From Phytoseiulus persimilis (Eukaryota; Arthropoda; Arachnida; Mesostigmata; Phytoseiidae), in assembly GCA_037576195.1 (NCBI GenBank), contig CM075103.1, positions 11,594,001-11,658,000 of the forward strand: a DNA stretch of 64,000 bases, written 5' to 3'. A program made the translations under genes and the position numbers. Below, piece after piece: positions 36,893 through 47,461 of this stretch. The notes beneath the pieces were generated by a model that had not been told where the DNA came from, did no database searches, and worked only from the letters and a program-made list of their open reading frames with translations. Position 1 is the stretch's first letter, and every line of letters begins with the position of its first letter.

Positions 36893-37984
36893 ACGAATGC
36901 AGGGGTTCTGGAACCCTATATGAGGCTTGTTGGTGAGCAACCGGGTTTCAGCGAGAAATACGTTGCAGCTCGCCATTCAGCAGACCACGGCGGGGTTAGC
37001 GGGGCTGAGCTGTTCGGCTCTCTTGGAAGTTGCGAATTCGAATCGAGGGTTCTTGGCGACTTCCGTCGACCACTCAGCTCCCATACGCGGGACGGTTTCC
37101 TCCATTGATTCATCCTCAATACAGATGCGAGCAGAGTACCAAATACAAGCGAAATACTCCTGAAATATGCTTCAGGAAAGATTTAGCCGAATCCGGTCCG
37201 CCGGCCTTTTCCCGGCGGCCCTTGGCGAAAATCCGTACTTCTGAGTGATCACAGTTGCCGCGAGCCCGGAACTAGGAATCCGACTCTTCGATCTCGGAGC
37301 AAAATGAGCGGATCGGGCCGTTTTGTGGAGCTCGGTAGACAATATAGTTGTCATCCGGCGATCCGGCGGAAAAGAGAGGTTCTGTCTCAAGCCCCCATCC
37401 ATGAACGATTCAACATATGCAACGCATTTCGATTGTGGTTGATGTGTGAGGATCGGCTGATCATCCTCCCACAGGTATATTAATGGTTTCGGAGGAGAAA
37501 AGTTTCGACGTCGATCGGGGAGTCGAGGAACCGAGTTGACGAAAATGTGTATCTGCTCTGAAAGCTAGCGGTCTGGAACCAAAGTCATTTGACTCCCCGC
37601 ATCTTCTACCTCGGGGAAGTAGTCACTCTTCCCGTGGGTTTCGGGGTGTAATTCTCGAAAAACACGAAAAATGTAGCTTCGTTTCCCCGAAATTGTCCTC
37701 CATCATAGTTTTCCAGCGGGAAGGACAGAAGCGTCCGAGCAAAATCAGTGGCCCGGTAAGGATCTCGCGCCCTGGAGTTTGACCCGAGGAAGAATTTCTC
37801 ACGTAAGAAGAAGAGTGTCTGTTGTGGTCGTCCGAGCTCCAAGACCAATCACAATTTCTCGACAACAGAGATGGAAGGCCAAAAAAAGAACGGCACGAGG
37901 GTTCTGGTCGATCGGTTGACAGCAAAGAGGGTTTATGGAGTGCCGTACCCCAGGGGGTCGATCGCCGACCATCGATTTCTTGAA

Positions 37985-38035
37985 GCGATTCCGGGGCCAA
38001 TCTGACCATTACTTTCCAAATCTGGAATGTCATCA
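37985..38035 (-). repeat. Copy of the 45-bp unit found in the 44.2-kb element
   Basis: GATTCCGGGGCCAATCTGAC followed by CATTACTTTCCAAATCTGG closely matches the reverse complement of the tandem unit at 44281-44477. It is therefore a dispersed repeat. Confidence 0.6.
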
Positions 38036-40721
38036 CTGGAGCGCAAATGTTCATGCGAAATGCATTGAAACAATGTAAATGCATAATTTGGGGCTCCTGA
38101 GTTCGGAATGCATGTATTGGGCGTGGGAGCATAAAGCCCCATGAAGTGGAGATCAACGGGGCTCGATTCGAATCTGCTTCCTTCTCACTCATAAATCGCG
38201 AAATCGGGTATTTCGAGATGGGGTGAGAACCATTTCCGAAAGATATTTACGCTGAGCCTTAAGAAAACGGGTGCTGGCTCAATCATCTGATTGAAGGAAA
38301 GTGACCGCAGGATAATTCGGCTTCGAGAGTCACCGAGTGCGTTTTCTCCGCTGTGATCCTCCAGAACCAGATTTCTTCCAACACCAGTCGATACTGAACC
38401 AGTGATTTCCAGATCACAGCAGTGGAAACGTACTTTGCGCCTTCCAACGGTCGAGCTAAATGCCCTAAATGCTCTCGCCCGCCTTATAGCTTTCGGTTAC
38501 GCGCGAAGGAGCCTCCGCAGGGCAAAAGTGTTCACGCGGCTTGACCTATGAAGTTATGGAGTTGAATTTGATCGAGGATAATGTAGGAAATGCGATCCAT
38601 TGAGGAATAGAACTCATCCCAGCCCAGATCCCATGAAAAATTCAATTTCCACACTCGGAGTCAGCACTCACTTCTCCGTCTTCCACTGCCGTTTCTGCTC
38701 ATCTTCGCAGACCAAAAATAGCCGTTACGTTGAATCTGGATTCAAGCGAACATCGTAATCGATCTCACGAGCTCGTAATCTTGTTCGCATTCGTCTACGG
38801 ATTTTCGAGTTTCCAGCTCCGTGATTCGATGAGGATGGTGAAACCTCGTACCTCGGCGAAGACCTAATTGGGCGCTTACGTGAAACACTTTGGTAGCGAT
38901 GTGTTCTCGACAGATGGACAAGTTCTTCTGTGCAGAATCTGTGAGAAAGGAGTTTCCGCCGGATCGAAGCTCTTAGTGTCGCAACATTTCACGGGCAAGA
39001 CTCACAAACTGCTGGCTTCGAAGCGGCAGCAGTCCGCGGGTGCGAGCGTCGTCCAGATTGCTCCTTCCTTGGGGGCATCAGACGAGCGGTCCCAGTTCAA
39101 TGTTGAGCTCTGCGATGCATTCGGATCCGCAGGTATACCGCTCCGGAAATTGGACGATGCCAAACTCAGGAGCTTCTCTTAGAAGTGCAGTGGAACCTGA
39201 GGTGGGGTCCATCTCTATAAAGGGACCACCTGAGGTATCGGTCTACCTTCTCCGGGCACCGATTCCCAAGCCCATAGACACCAATGTATTTCAGACGGGC
39301 TAGCGGTCCACCTGATCGACGTGTCCACGGTCCAACTCTTCCAGGAAAGAGTGCTGCTCGTTACCTGCGCAGTGGGTCCGATTCTCTGGCCTCCACAAGG
39401 GGAAAGCTTCGTGATTCTTTCCGCACTATTCCTAGAAGTAGAATTCAGAAACTGGAAAAAGGATCGAGGGATGAGAGCAGTATTTACATCAGTATGTAAA
39501 TTCAGCGAGCATGCGATTCATCAGAAACATCCTTCACACCAGAAAGGCCGCGGAAGGAGCTGGATGTTGGCCCAGGGACCGCTCAAGCGTCTCTTCGCTT
39601 GGGGACGGTTTCACTCGCGCTCTTTGTGATGTGTGCACGTTCCCTTGTCGTGCGTCGTGCCCCTCTCCTCGCCTCCGCGGAACGGGCGACTCGTCGACGT
39701 TTGAATATAGGGCTGCCGACCATCTTCGTTCGGCCTGAATCGCACAATTGTTAGCTGAGCATATGGCTGAGGAGCGCAACGAGCTTCCTTTACACAGAAA
39801 AGTCGATGTGATCCGTGAGCTGCAACGCTGGAGAAGCCAAAGAAATCTCGCTTCAGACTTGGGTATCAGCAGAGGTCAAGTGCAGAGGATACTGAAGCAT
39901 CGAGCATCTCCTTAACGAATGGGGAACGTTTTCCTCCCCTGATGACAGGAAGCGACGACAGAAACCAAGGCCCAAAGAGCTCGACGAACATGTCATGAAC
40001 TGGTTTCGAAAAGTGACCGCGGAGCGCATCCCGGTATGTGGGCGGATGATCCAGGAAGAAGCGAGATCTTTTGCGGAAGAAACCGGAGTTCAAGGTTTCT
40101 CAGGAAGCAACAGCTGGCTGGAAAGCTTTCGCAAGAGACACAACATTGTTCACAAGACCCTCTGCGGTGAAGCGGGAGACGTGAATGAAAACGGTGTCAG
40201 CAACTGGATCACAAGACTGCCGGATGGCATCAAAGAGTATGAAGAGAGACATATTCAACATGGATGAGACTGGGTTGTCCTTCAGATCGCTTCCCAACAA
40301 ATCACTCGTTCAGAGAGGCCATGAATGCCGCGGCGGGAAATCGTCTGAGGACAGGCTCTCCATGGCTCTTTGTTTTAGTGCGACGGGCGAAAAATTCCAG
40401 ACGGGTGTCGCATCATGAGCAATGTGAGTCTCTTGTTCCTCCCGCCAAACGTCACGAGCAAGCTGCCGCCATTAGATCAAGTCATCATTCAGACCTTCAA
40501 ACTGCAGTATAGAAGTCTAATGCTGCGATGGCTGTCCAAGATCGCCGACTGCGACTCAGCGAGTCAGCTCGCGAAAAAAATCAACATTTTCGACGAGATG
40601 AGTCGAGATTGGATGGCTGTACGAGAAGAGACCATCATTGGATGTTTCCGTCGCTGTGGGATTCCTTGTGATGATGAGATTGAGAATCGAAATCTTTGAC
40701 TCGATAGATCATGGTTCTGAC

Positions 40722-41655
40722 TAGGCATCGCAAGGAACCGCAAGTTTTTGGAACCGCGGCTCTCGGTTCTCTGAGAAGCGCAAGTGAGAACCGCGGTCCC
40801 AGAACCGCAAGTGAGAACCGCGAAGAACCGCGACCAACGGCCGGAATGATAAGGGCTCGCTCAGAATTTGTCGTTCAATCCATGCTGTGTCCTCAAATGT
40901 TTGCTCAAAGCGCTCGTCGATCTTCTGTCTTTAATTCCTGGGTTTCGAGATACGAAAACAATTACCTAATGGGTTTGGAACTCCGAACGCAAATGAAGCT
41001 ACGGTCAGAGCTATACTTTTCGTTTCCCTCAGCTGCTGGGAGTTAGTTATCTGGAGCATCCTATCGTGCGAAAACGTGTGGAATGTCTCGAACATTCTCG
41101 CTCCATTCAAATTCCCACGCTGGAACAGACTGTGCATTTGGCTTGTAAGCCACGTTTCAAAAACCATTCCCAGACATAACTTTTTAGGTGCACCACTTTA
41201 GCAAAACCACTTCGTTGCGTCCCGTAGAGTGGGGAAGATTCCTCGTGATAGAAAACGGGATTCTCTCGGACAGAACCGGATAACAAGAGCGAGCTCAGGG
41301 AGATATTTTTGACGATTCGTGCAACGATCCGTACCAGGCGACTTGTGCAGCGCAACGGTGCGACGTGAGACGAAGCAGAGAGCATGGTGATTTTAGAAAT
41401 TTGACGCTCTCGTTCCTTCGAGCAATGGAGTAGCATCGCCATCGTGGCAAGCTCCTCAGGGAGTGGGTGTCGGCCTGGCGGTGGCTTCAAATGAGACTTC
41501 TGAACTTTCACTGAAATTTCGGCTCCCATTCTACCATTCGAACTGAGCGTCTACCAAGGCAGTGCACGGCGAAGGTCTCGACTCGCTGATAAGGGCGCTA
41601 GATAAAAGCTCCTTCCGCACGGCTTCTTGCGGTTCCGGAATCGTTGCGATGCCTA
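40722..41655. mobile_element. 934-bp hAT-type MITE with 8-bp TSD
   Basis: Starts TAGGCATCGCAAGG and ends with the inverted TTGCGATGCCTA, flanked on both sides by the octamer GTTCTGAC (40714-40721 and 41656-41663). An 8-bp duplication with a TAGG-type end is the hAT signature. The left end is rich in short GAACCGC repeats. There is no transposase frame. It sits in the Tigger-like element just after the codons for CGIPCDDEIENRNL. Confidence 0.8.
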
Positions 41656-41854
41656 GTTCTGACTGATCATGGTTCTGATGTCAAGATGACGAAGAAGATG
41701 TGCTGATTGAGAGCGGCGAAGACACCGCTGAGGCTGAGACTTTAAGCCCCCCCCCCCATCCGGTGCGGAAGAAGCGCTCCGCGCCGTCGAATCCCTCAAG
41801 TTGTACGCGGCCAGCTCGGGCGCCCTCTCGCCAAACACGCCTAAAGCCCTCCTA

Positions 41855-42676
41855 CCAGGTGTGTAAATATGGAACCGGATTTTTTCAAGAAACAAACACT
41901 ATTTCATCGTGAAAAGAACGTGACAACTATTTCATTCGAACTGAGCGCCATCACTGGCTATGCATCTCTTCCGTATTTCGGGCAGGTTGTGGATTCTCTG
42001 CTGGAAGAACTTTTCGTCTTTCTCGGCGAATCATCGATCGAGCCAATTTTCCACCTCTTCGTGAGACGAGAACCGGTTGTCAGCCAGAGCCTGTGCCATC
42101 GAGACGATAGGGTGGTAATCTGATGATGCTAAGACTGGAGAACACGGTGCGTGAGGAAGCGTTTCCAAGCCGAGCTCGCTCATGGTTTTTTCCACATCCG
42201 TCGCTGCATGGGGAGAAGCGTTATCGTGGAGGAGAATTTTCTTGTGTTTACCTGGCATCCTCGTCAAGCAATGACAGCAGATCGCCGTCTTTGAAAACTC
42301 TGGGAGGTCCGCCACGAGGTTTGCTCTCCGTTACAAAATCTCCATTATTGAACTTCTTGAACCACTCGAAACATTGAGTGGGACTAGAAGCATGGTCGAC
42401 GCTTCATTCAGCATTTCATGCGTTTCTGTTGCCGTTTTCTTCAACAGGAAACAGAAGCTTGCGTTTGCGCGCTGATCCCTTTCTTCAGGCAAGAAACTCG
42501 ACGTGTTTATTGCGAGATTCAGAAATTTTGTTCAGAGAAACTAGAATCTCCCCTAATTGAGACTTGTTCCCGCAATGTTAAGGAATCGAACAGCTCAGTT
42601 GGCGCCGTCAGTAGAAAGCTCTACGAGCTGCGGCGCCTTCTACAAACAGAATCCGGTTCCAAATTTACACACCTGG
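41855..42676 (-). mobile_element. Internally deleted mariner element (822 bp)
   Basis: Terminal inverted repeats start CCAGGTGTGTAAAT (41855, and inverted ending at 42676), each flanked by the TA target duplication. The minus strand encodes mariner transposase pieces: FEWFKKFNNGDFVTESKPRG near 42370 and LLHDNASPHAATDVEKTMSE to SSDYH at about 42100-42230. The spacing between the two Asp residues is exactly 34, the D34D signature of mariner. The region between the N-terminal part and the second Asp is lost. The ORF also has stop codons, so the copy is dead. Inserted in the C-terminal coding part of the Tigger-like element. Confidence 0.88.
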
Positions 42677-43749
42677 TAGTATGCGAGGTTTAGGCAGATT
42701 CTAGGAGGGGCAGATTCAGGACAGAATACTCGTGAAAAAGTCGAAAACAATGCACCGGAGCACGCTGGATTCGTTCTGCGTGTGATTATCAGTCTTACGA
42801 GATCATGGAGAACGCGAATACATTCTCCATGAAGAATAAACTAAATTGACATCTGTTACTCTGATTTCTGCATATATTTTCCACTTTGCTGCGAGACAGA
42901 CGCACCGGTACATGCACTGCAGAAATCCAGTCGTCAACAATACCCGTTCCATGGGTCCACCTGACTTATTGAACCGCTTTTCGGAGGAACGACAAGTGGA
43001 CCGTCTGGACATGTTCCACTGTTCTTCAAACAGCAAGTTTCCTGTTCATCAATACTGCGCCTGGACTACCTTAAGAGCGTCTCTGAGGACAAGTTTGAAC
43101 TCATTAGGAGACAAATCGCGGACAAAGCAGTCTGGATCTCGATCGATGAGAGGACAGATGTGACCGGTCGCTTCGTGGCCCATGTCGTTGTCGGAGCACT
43201 AGAGGAAATGGAGGGCAAGAGCTTCCTTCTGCACGCTGAATTACTCGATAACACGAACAGTTCAACAATATCGCAGGCGTTCCTGAGTTCACTGGCGTTA
43301 TTCTGGCCTATTTGAGTTAAAAATGGCAGAGCCCATCTCTTGCTGACTGACGGAGCGCCCTGCATGAAGGAAGCGGGCCCTGGAAGTACTGTTTCCCAGG
43401 ATTCTCCTCGTGACATGCGTCGCTCAGGGGCTCCCCGGCTGGCAAAGGATGTCCGAGCCATGTTCCCGAAAGTTGACAAGCTGGTGTCGAACGGAAAGAA
43501 GCTTTTCCTCAAATCAGCCTCGCGAGTTACTCTTTTCCGTGAGGTTGTCCCTTGCACGCCATTGTCACCTCAACCTGTGCTAACCCGGTGGGAGAGTTGG
43601 ATCAACGCCGCTCTATACTATGCGAAGCACTACAATGAATTTTCTAGAGCTGTTAAAGCTCTAGATCCCAGCGACGCCGCGAGCATCGCGATCGTGCAAC
43701 AGGTGCTGCAGTATGACGCCGTAATTGCGGATCTGACTTTCATAAATTC

Positions 43750-44841
43750 CAGAGTTGGGCAGATTCGAATCACTTTGATTCGAATCACTTTTGATTCGAA
43801 TCAAGTTGATTCGAATCACCTGATTCGAATCAAGAAACATCGAATCAAAAGTGATTCGAATCAAAAACCGTCGAATCAGGCTGATTCGAATCAAAAGTGA
43901 TTCGAATCAGGATGATTCGAATCACATCTGATCCGATCTGATTCGAATCAGGCTGATTCGAATCAAAAGTGATTCGAATCATTTTGATTCGAATCAGGAT
44001 GATTCGAATCACATCTGATCCGATCTGATTCGAATCCAATGATTCGAATCAGAAGAGATTCGAATCACACGATTCGAATCACTCTGATTCGAATCACTCT
44101 GATTCGAATCAGAAAATGATTCGAATCAAAATTTGATTCGAATAATTTTCTGGTTCGAATCCTTACTACATATAATCGGCTTAGTCGGGGACCAGTCTGA
44201 CCATACTTTTCAAAAGCTGGAGGGGTGATTCCGAGACCAATCTGAGCATTACTTCCATACTCTGGAGGGGGTGATCCTTCAGAGTTGGAAAGTAATGCTC
44301 AGATTGGTCTCGGAATCACCCCTCCAGAGTTGGAAAGTAATGCTCAGATTGGTCTCGGAATCACCCCTCCAGAGTTGGAAAGTAATGCTCAGATTGGTCT
44401 CGGAATCACCCCTCCAGAGTTGGAAAGTAATGCTCAGATTGGTCTCGGAATCACCCCTCCAGAGTTGGAAAGTAATGTGCGGACAAACTGACAAACTAAG
44501 CCGATCATATACAGTAGGGATTCGAATCAGAAAATGATTCGAATCAGAAAATGACTCGAATCAAAATTTGATTCGAATCCTCTGATTCGAATCAAAAATG
44601 ATTCGAATCAGCATCATCGAATCACTTGATTCGAACCAGAAATGATTCGAATCAGAATGATTCGACTCAGAAGCTATCGAATCACGTGATTCGAATCGAA
44701 AGTGATTCGAATCATTTTGATTCGAATCAGGATGATTCGAATCACATCTGATCCGATCTGATTCGAATCCAATGATTCGAATCAGAAGAGATTCGAATCA
44801 AAATGATTCGAATCAAAATGATTCGAATCTGCCCAACTCTG
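43750..44841. mobile_element. 1.09-kb hAT-type non-autonomous element made of palindromic satellite
   Basis: Perfect 23-base terminal inverted repeats, starting CAGAGTTGGGCAGATTCGAA at 43750 and inverted ending at 44841, are flanked by the octamer ATAAATTC on both sides (43742-43749, 44842-44849). CAG ends plus an 8-bp duplication mark a hAT element. The body holds no ORF. About 43770-44160 and 44520-44830 are dense arrays of TGATTCGAATCA (a perfect 12-base palindrome) with variable spacers. The middle (about 44161-44520) is a separate inverted-repeat unit with ends CTACATATAATCGGCTTAGT and its diverged inverse. Precise excision with one octamer restores the hAT pseudogene frame across the site. 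Confidence 0.88.
44281..44477. repeat. 45-bp tandem repeat, 4.4 copies
   Basis: Units start at 44281, 44326, 44371, 44416 and (partial) 44461, each beginning AGAGTTGGAAAGTAATGCTC, virtually identical. An inverted copy lies at about 44219-44263, so the core can fold back. Confidence 0.95.
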
Positions 44842-45788
44842 ATAAATTCTCACTTCGAATGCCTTCCGCGTGCTATCGAATCTCTCGGGAGAGCTGATGG
44901 CCCGGTCACTGAAGCTGTTCATGCTTTCGAAAATGCTCTCCGAGATATCGCGACGACTCCGGGCGGAGCGCGAGAGAAACTCCGTCGAAGTGTTCATCCA
45001 TTCTTTCCCGAAATCCTGACTATGGCACCGTGAAGATTATCGCGGACGTCCTTCGTTCTGGACCTTTTCCTGGGACTGTCTCTGGACTGTCATCAACCGA
45101 GCTTTCCGCTTTCAAGTTCGCGCCGATCACCTCTGTAGACGTGGGAAGAAGGTTTTCTATGTTGAAGCACACGCTGGACGACCGCCGACAAAGCTCCACT
45201 TTCGAGAATCTTGGGATGATTCTCGTCATTTACTGCAACAAATGATACCTTCGATATCTCAGATAACAAGGGGAGCTTTCCGCAAACATTCTCCGTCACT
45301 ACACAATATTTGGGAACGGTTCCGCGGGTAGGAACAATACATGCATATTTCCCTCATTTCGCTGCATATTTTCCGTGTTTTTAGTGCATATTCGCATGCA
45401 TATTTCGGCTTTTTAAGCGCATGGACATTCGCGCTCCAGTCATCAAATAGCGTGATCACGAAGTAGAAGGCGAGATGGGGCGGGCGATCTTGTTCGCACA
45501 GGCAGCACGCTAGTCTCGGCGACAGCCCCGGCTCCGCCATAACCTCCGATGGCCAATGAAGCCTGAAGAATTGGAAGCGTGAAACAGCGCTATGCTTGGC
45601 CCACCTTCATAGCCCGCGTGTCGACAGTGTTATTCTATTCTGTTCGCTTGTGTGTTCATGGGAATATCAGCACGAAAGCTGGGATTCGCCCCCCAGAGAT
45701 TTATACTTTTCTACCCATTCTAGTGATCACTTGATGCGACTAGCATCCACACACGAAACAGAAATCGATCGCTCATCAGAGATTCGAA

Positions 45789-46046
45789 ATGCCTATGGTC
45801 GGGGTGGAACAACCAATCACCCTTTGTTGCAACAATCAGAGCGCGGCCCTCCTCAGTCTCCGAGGTATTCGAGACAAAAGGGCGTATCGATGCTCGGCGC
45901 CCTCACAGCAGAGCCGCGGCAGGTTGGGTGACGGTAGAGTATACACCAACAACCAGGATGATCCGAGACAAACTGAGCAATCCTGGGTTCTCGGTTCCCA
46001 TGAAATCTTTCTCTCCGTCGAAGCGGTCAACTTCGGAAAGCTCTAG
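45789..46046 (+). pseudogene. Ty1/copia-like RNase H C-terminal remnant
   Basis: The 85-codon frame reads EQPITLCCNNQSAALLSL then GIRDKRA, resembling the copia RNase H motif (DNQSA...RTKHID). It then reads DGRVY and ends LGSHEIFLSVEAVNFGKL, like the C-terminal TKALGSxKFxxCVEALNF of copia polyproteins. The catalytic Asp before NQSA is Asn here and the HID motif is destroyed, so it is a fossil. No LTR was identified. Confidence 0.5.
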
Positions 46047-47208
46047 AGGAGAAAGTCAGAAGTTGAGCAACGAACTCCGACTCAAGCCTCCTTGACTCCG
46101 ATGCTGTCGTGAGGGAACAAGTCCATATAATTCTTGAGTTCGTGTCCCGGATTCCAAGAGCTGTCGCCGACGCTTCAGCTCGAAAGAGAAACCTGCGACG
46201 AAATTAAACAATCAGTGGCTATCGGGGTTACAACGTTATGAGCTGGAGAGTTCCTCAGCCCTAGCTGGAGGCGATTCCTTCAGATTGAGCATACATACCC
46301 AATCATACGTGGGGCCAACGAGAGTTGGCAGTCTTGTGGCGGAGTTCGAGCTCCGGGGGAGCCGCCACGCTCGAAGTCGCAACCGTGAAGACAACATGCA
46401 TGTCAGAGCGGAAGAGCATGTAGCTCAATTTTCTGTCTCAATGTCCGTTATCTGAGGCATAATTTGCCGGAATCAGCTTAGAAAAGGGTCCATCACCGGC
46501 AGAATCCGTAGTCCGTCATGGTCTGGGCGATCTTTGGCGCTCTTGGATGGATTTCAACCTCATAGACCACGGCATGTTATGCTCCACACAGGGCGGTGAG
46601 AAGCGGATCTTCTTCAAATTCCGAGCGCGAAGGATCGGGGCTGAAGCCCGGCCAAGCGTTCAATCGACAGCTCAGCCAAATCAGTTCGGAGTGGATACAG
46701 AGCTGTCTCTCGAGGGGGTCGAGGGATCGTGCACTCTTGTCCCTCGCAACACACTGAAACCGTTCATGTCGCTTGTCTCGGACAACGGCGGACGGGGGGT
46801 TCGGGGGGATCCATGGACGACAGACGACTGGAGTGGCGAAATCGGCTAACAAAGCTGATTCCGTCCTGCGATAGTATCCCATCCGATACTGCCGGATGAA
46901 TATACGATCTATTCACGTGGCTCGAGTGGGTGCACATTCCTCAGATTCGGCGCTGTCGTACTTTCCTTTCCAAGGACTACTGGAAAGTTATGGCGACGAT
47001 TCCTGCAGCCGTACATAGCTTCTCAAGAGACCAGGAGTAACTCTGATCCTATGGCAAGAACTCTCTCTCGAACCATCGATTCTTTGACAGTTTATCGATT
47101 GCTCGCATCCTTGGTGCTCGAATAAACCCATTCCCAGGGCTAGGAATCTGATCTCCCGGAAAGAGGTGATATTGAAGCCGCAAGGTGAGCAGTTGTTGGG
47201 AAAACAGT
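46047..47208. other. Intergenic, no supportable gene
   Basis: Only short overlapping open frames (up to about 100 codons) with no recognisable motif. Confidence 0.45.
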
Positions 47209-47214
47209 TTATTT
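47209..47214 (-). terminator. Possible poly(A) signal of surface-protein gene A
   Basis: AATAAA on the minus strand, about 250 bases past the stop of the 47462-49795 gene. Confidence 0.4.
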
Positions 47215-47461
47215 CGATAAAAGTTCTCACCCTGACTAGGTCATTCCGTTCTGCATGAGTAAAGCTCGAAAACTGCCGTAAAGAAAATATTTCTTGACAG
47301 GGGATAAAATCTAAAAATTTCTTGGGCAGTCAAGTTCCAAATATCGGTGGTAAAACTCTGGAGCTCTTCGAGGTATTAATGTAGAACCGTCGCTGTCAAA
47401 TTTCCCTCATCCCATCGAGATGGGTGAGGTCTCTCGATTAGGCAACGGGGGAGGGGGTTGA

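Larger units (their letters stand above)
36555..38834. other. Intergenic region with repeats, no supportable gene
   Basis: The longest open frame (37623-38192, minus, 189 codons) includes sequence of a dispersed repeat also found in the transposon at 44.2 kb, so I do not treat it as a gene. Confidence 0.5.
39187..43020 (+). mobile_element. Degenerate pogo/Tigger-like DNA transposon
   Basis: Inserted in the hAT pseudogene. Outer ends are CAGTGGAACCTG at 39187 and, inverted, CATGTTCCACTG ending at 43020; exact ends and TSD are uncertain. Coding remnants on +: an HTH from 39763 (LPLHRKVDVIRELQRW, ASDLGISRGQVQRIL) then a stop/frameshift; a CENPB-type HTH (KELDEHVMNWFRKVTAERIP, SWLESFRKRHNIVHKTL); the first catalytic Asp in IFNMDETGLSF near 40260; then, after loss of the middle of the DDE domain, SLLFLPPNVTSKLPPLDQVI near 40436 with FRRCGIPCDDE at 40650. 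The C-terminal end (EEALRAVESLKLYAASSG) is at about 41770-42693, interrupted by the mariner. The second catalytic Asp region is absent. A dead copy. Confidence 0.7.
38835..45245 (+). pseudogene. hAT-like transposase pseudogene split by two nested insertions
   Basis: Remnant of an arthropod hAT-superfamily transposase. N-terminal part 38835-39177: MVKPRTSAKT, a TAA in frame, then LGAYVKHFGSDVF and LLCRICEKGV..QHFTGKTH, a BED/CGGBP1-like zinc-finger layout. The frame resumes at about 43021 (LRLDYLKSVSEDKFELIR, KAVWISIDERTD, VTGRFVAHVVVG), hits a TGA near 43315, and continues LLLTDGAPCMKEA. Two compensating frameshifts lie near 43380-43440. It then reads RAMFPKVDKLVSNGKKLFLK and PVLTRWESWINAALYYAKHY. 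After a second insertion (43750-44841) it continues at 44850 and ends with the hAT C-terminal dimerisation segment (FAPITSVDVGRRFSMLKHTL) at 45245. Removing the second insertion plus one duplicated octamer leaves an unbroken frame, so that insertion is well placed. Confidence 0.8.

Noticed and set aside
37623-38192. 189-codon minus-strand open frame
   Set aside because: It contains the dispersed 45-bp repeat unit and no domain.
44150-44163. GGTTCGAATCC resembling a tRNA B box
   Set aside because: It is part of the GATTCGAATC satellite; there is no A box or cloverleaf nearby.
43770-44830. Regular short repeats reminiscent of a CRISPR array
   Set aside because: The units are overlapping palindromes with variable, very short spacers inside a hAT-type element in a eukaryotic genome; there are no cas genes.
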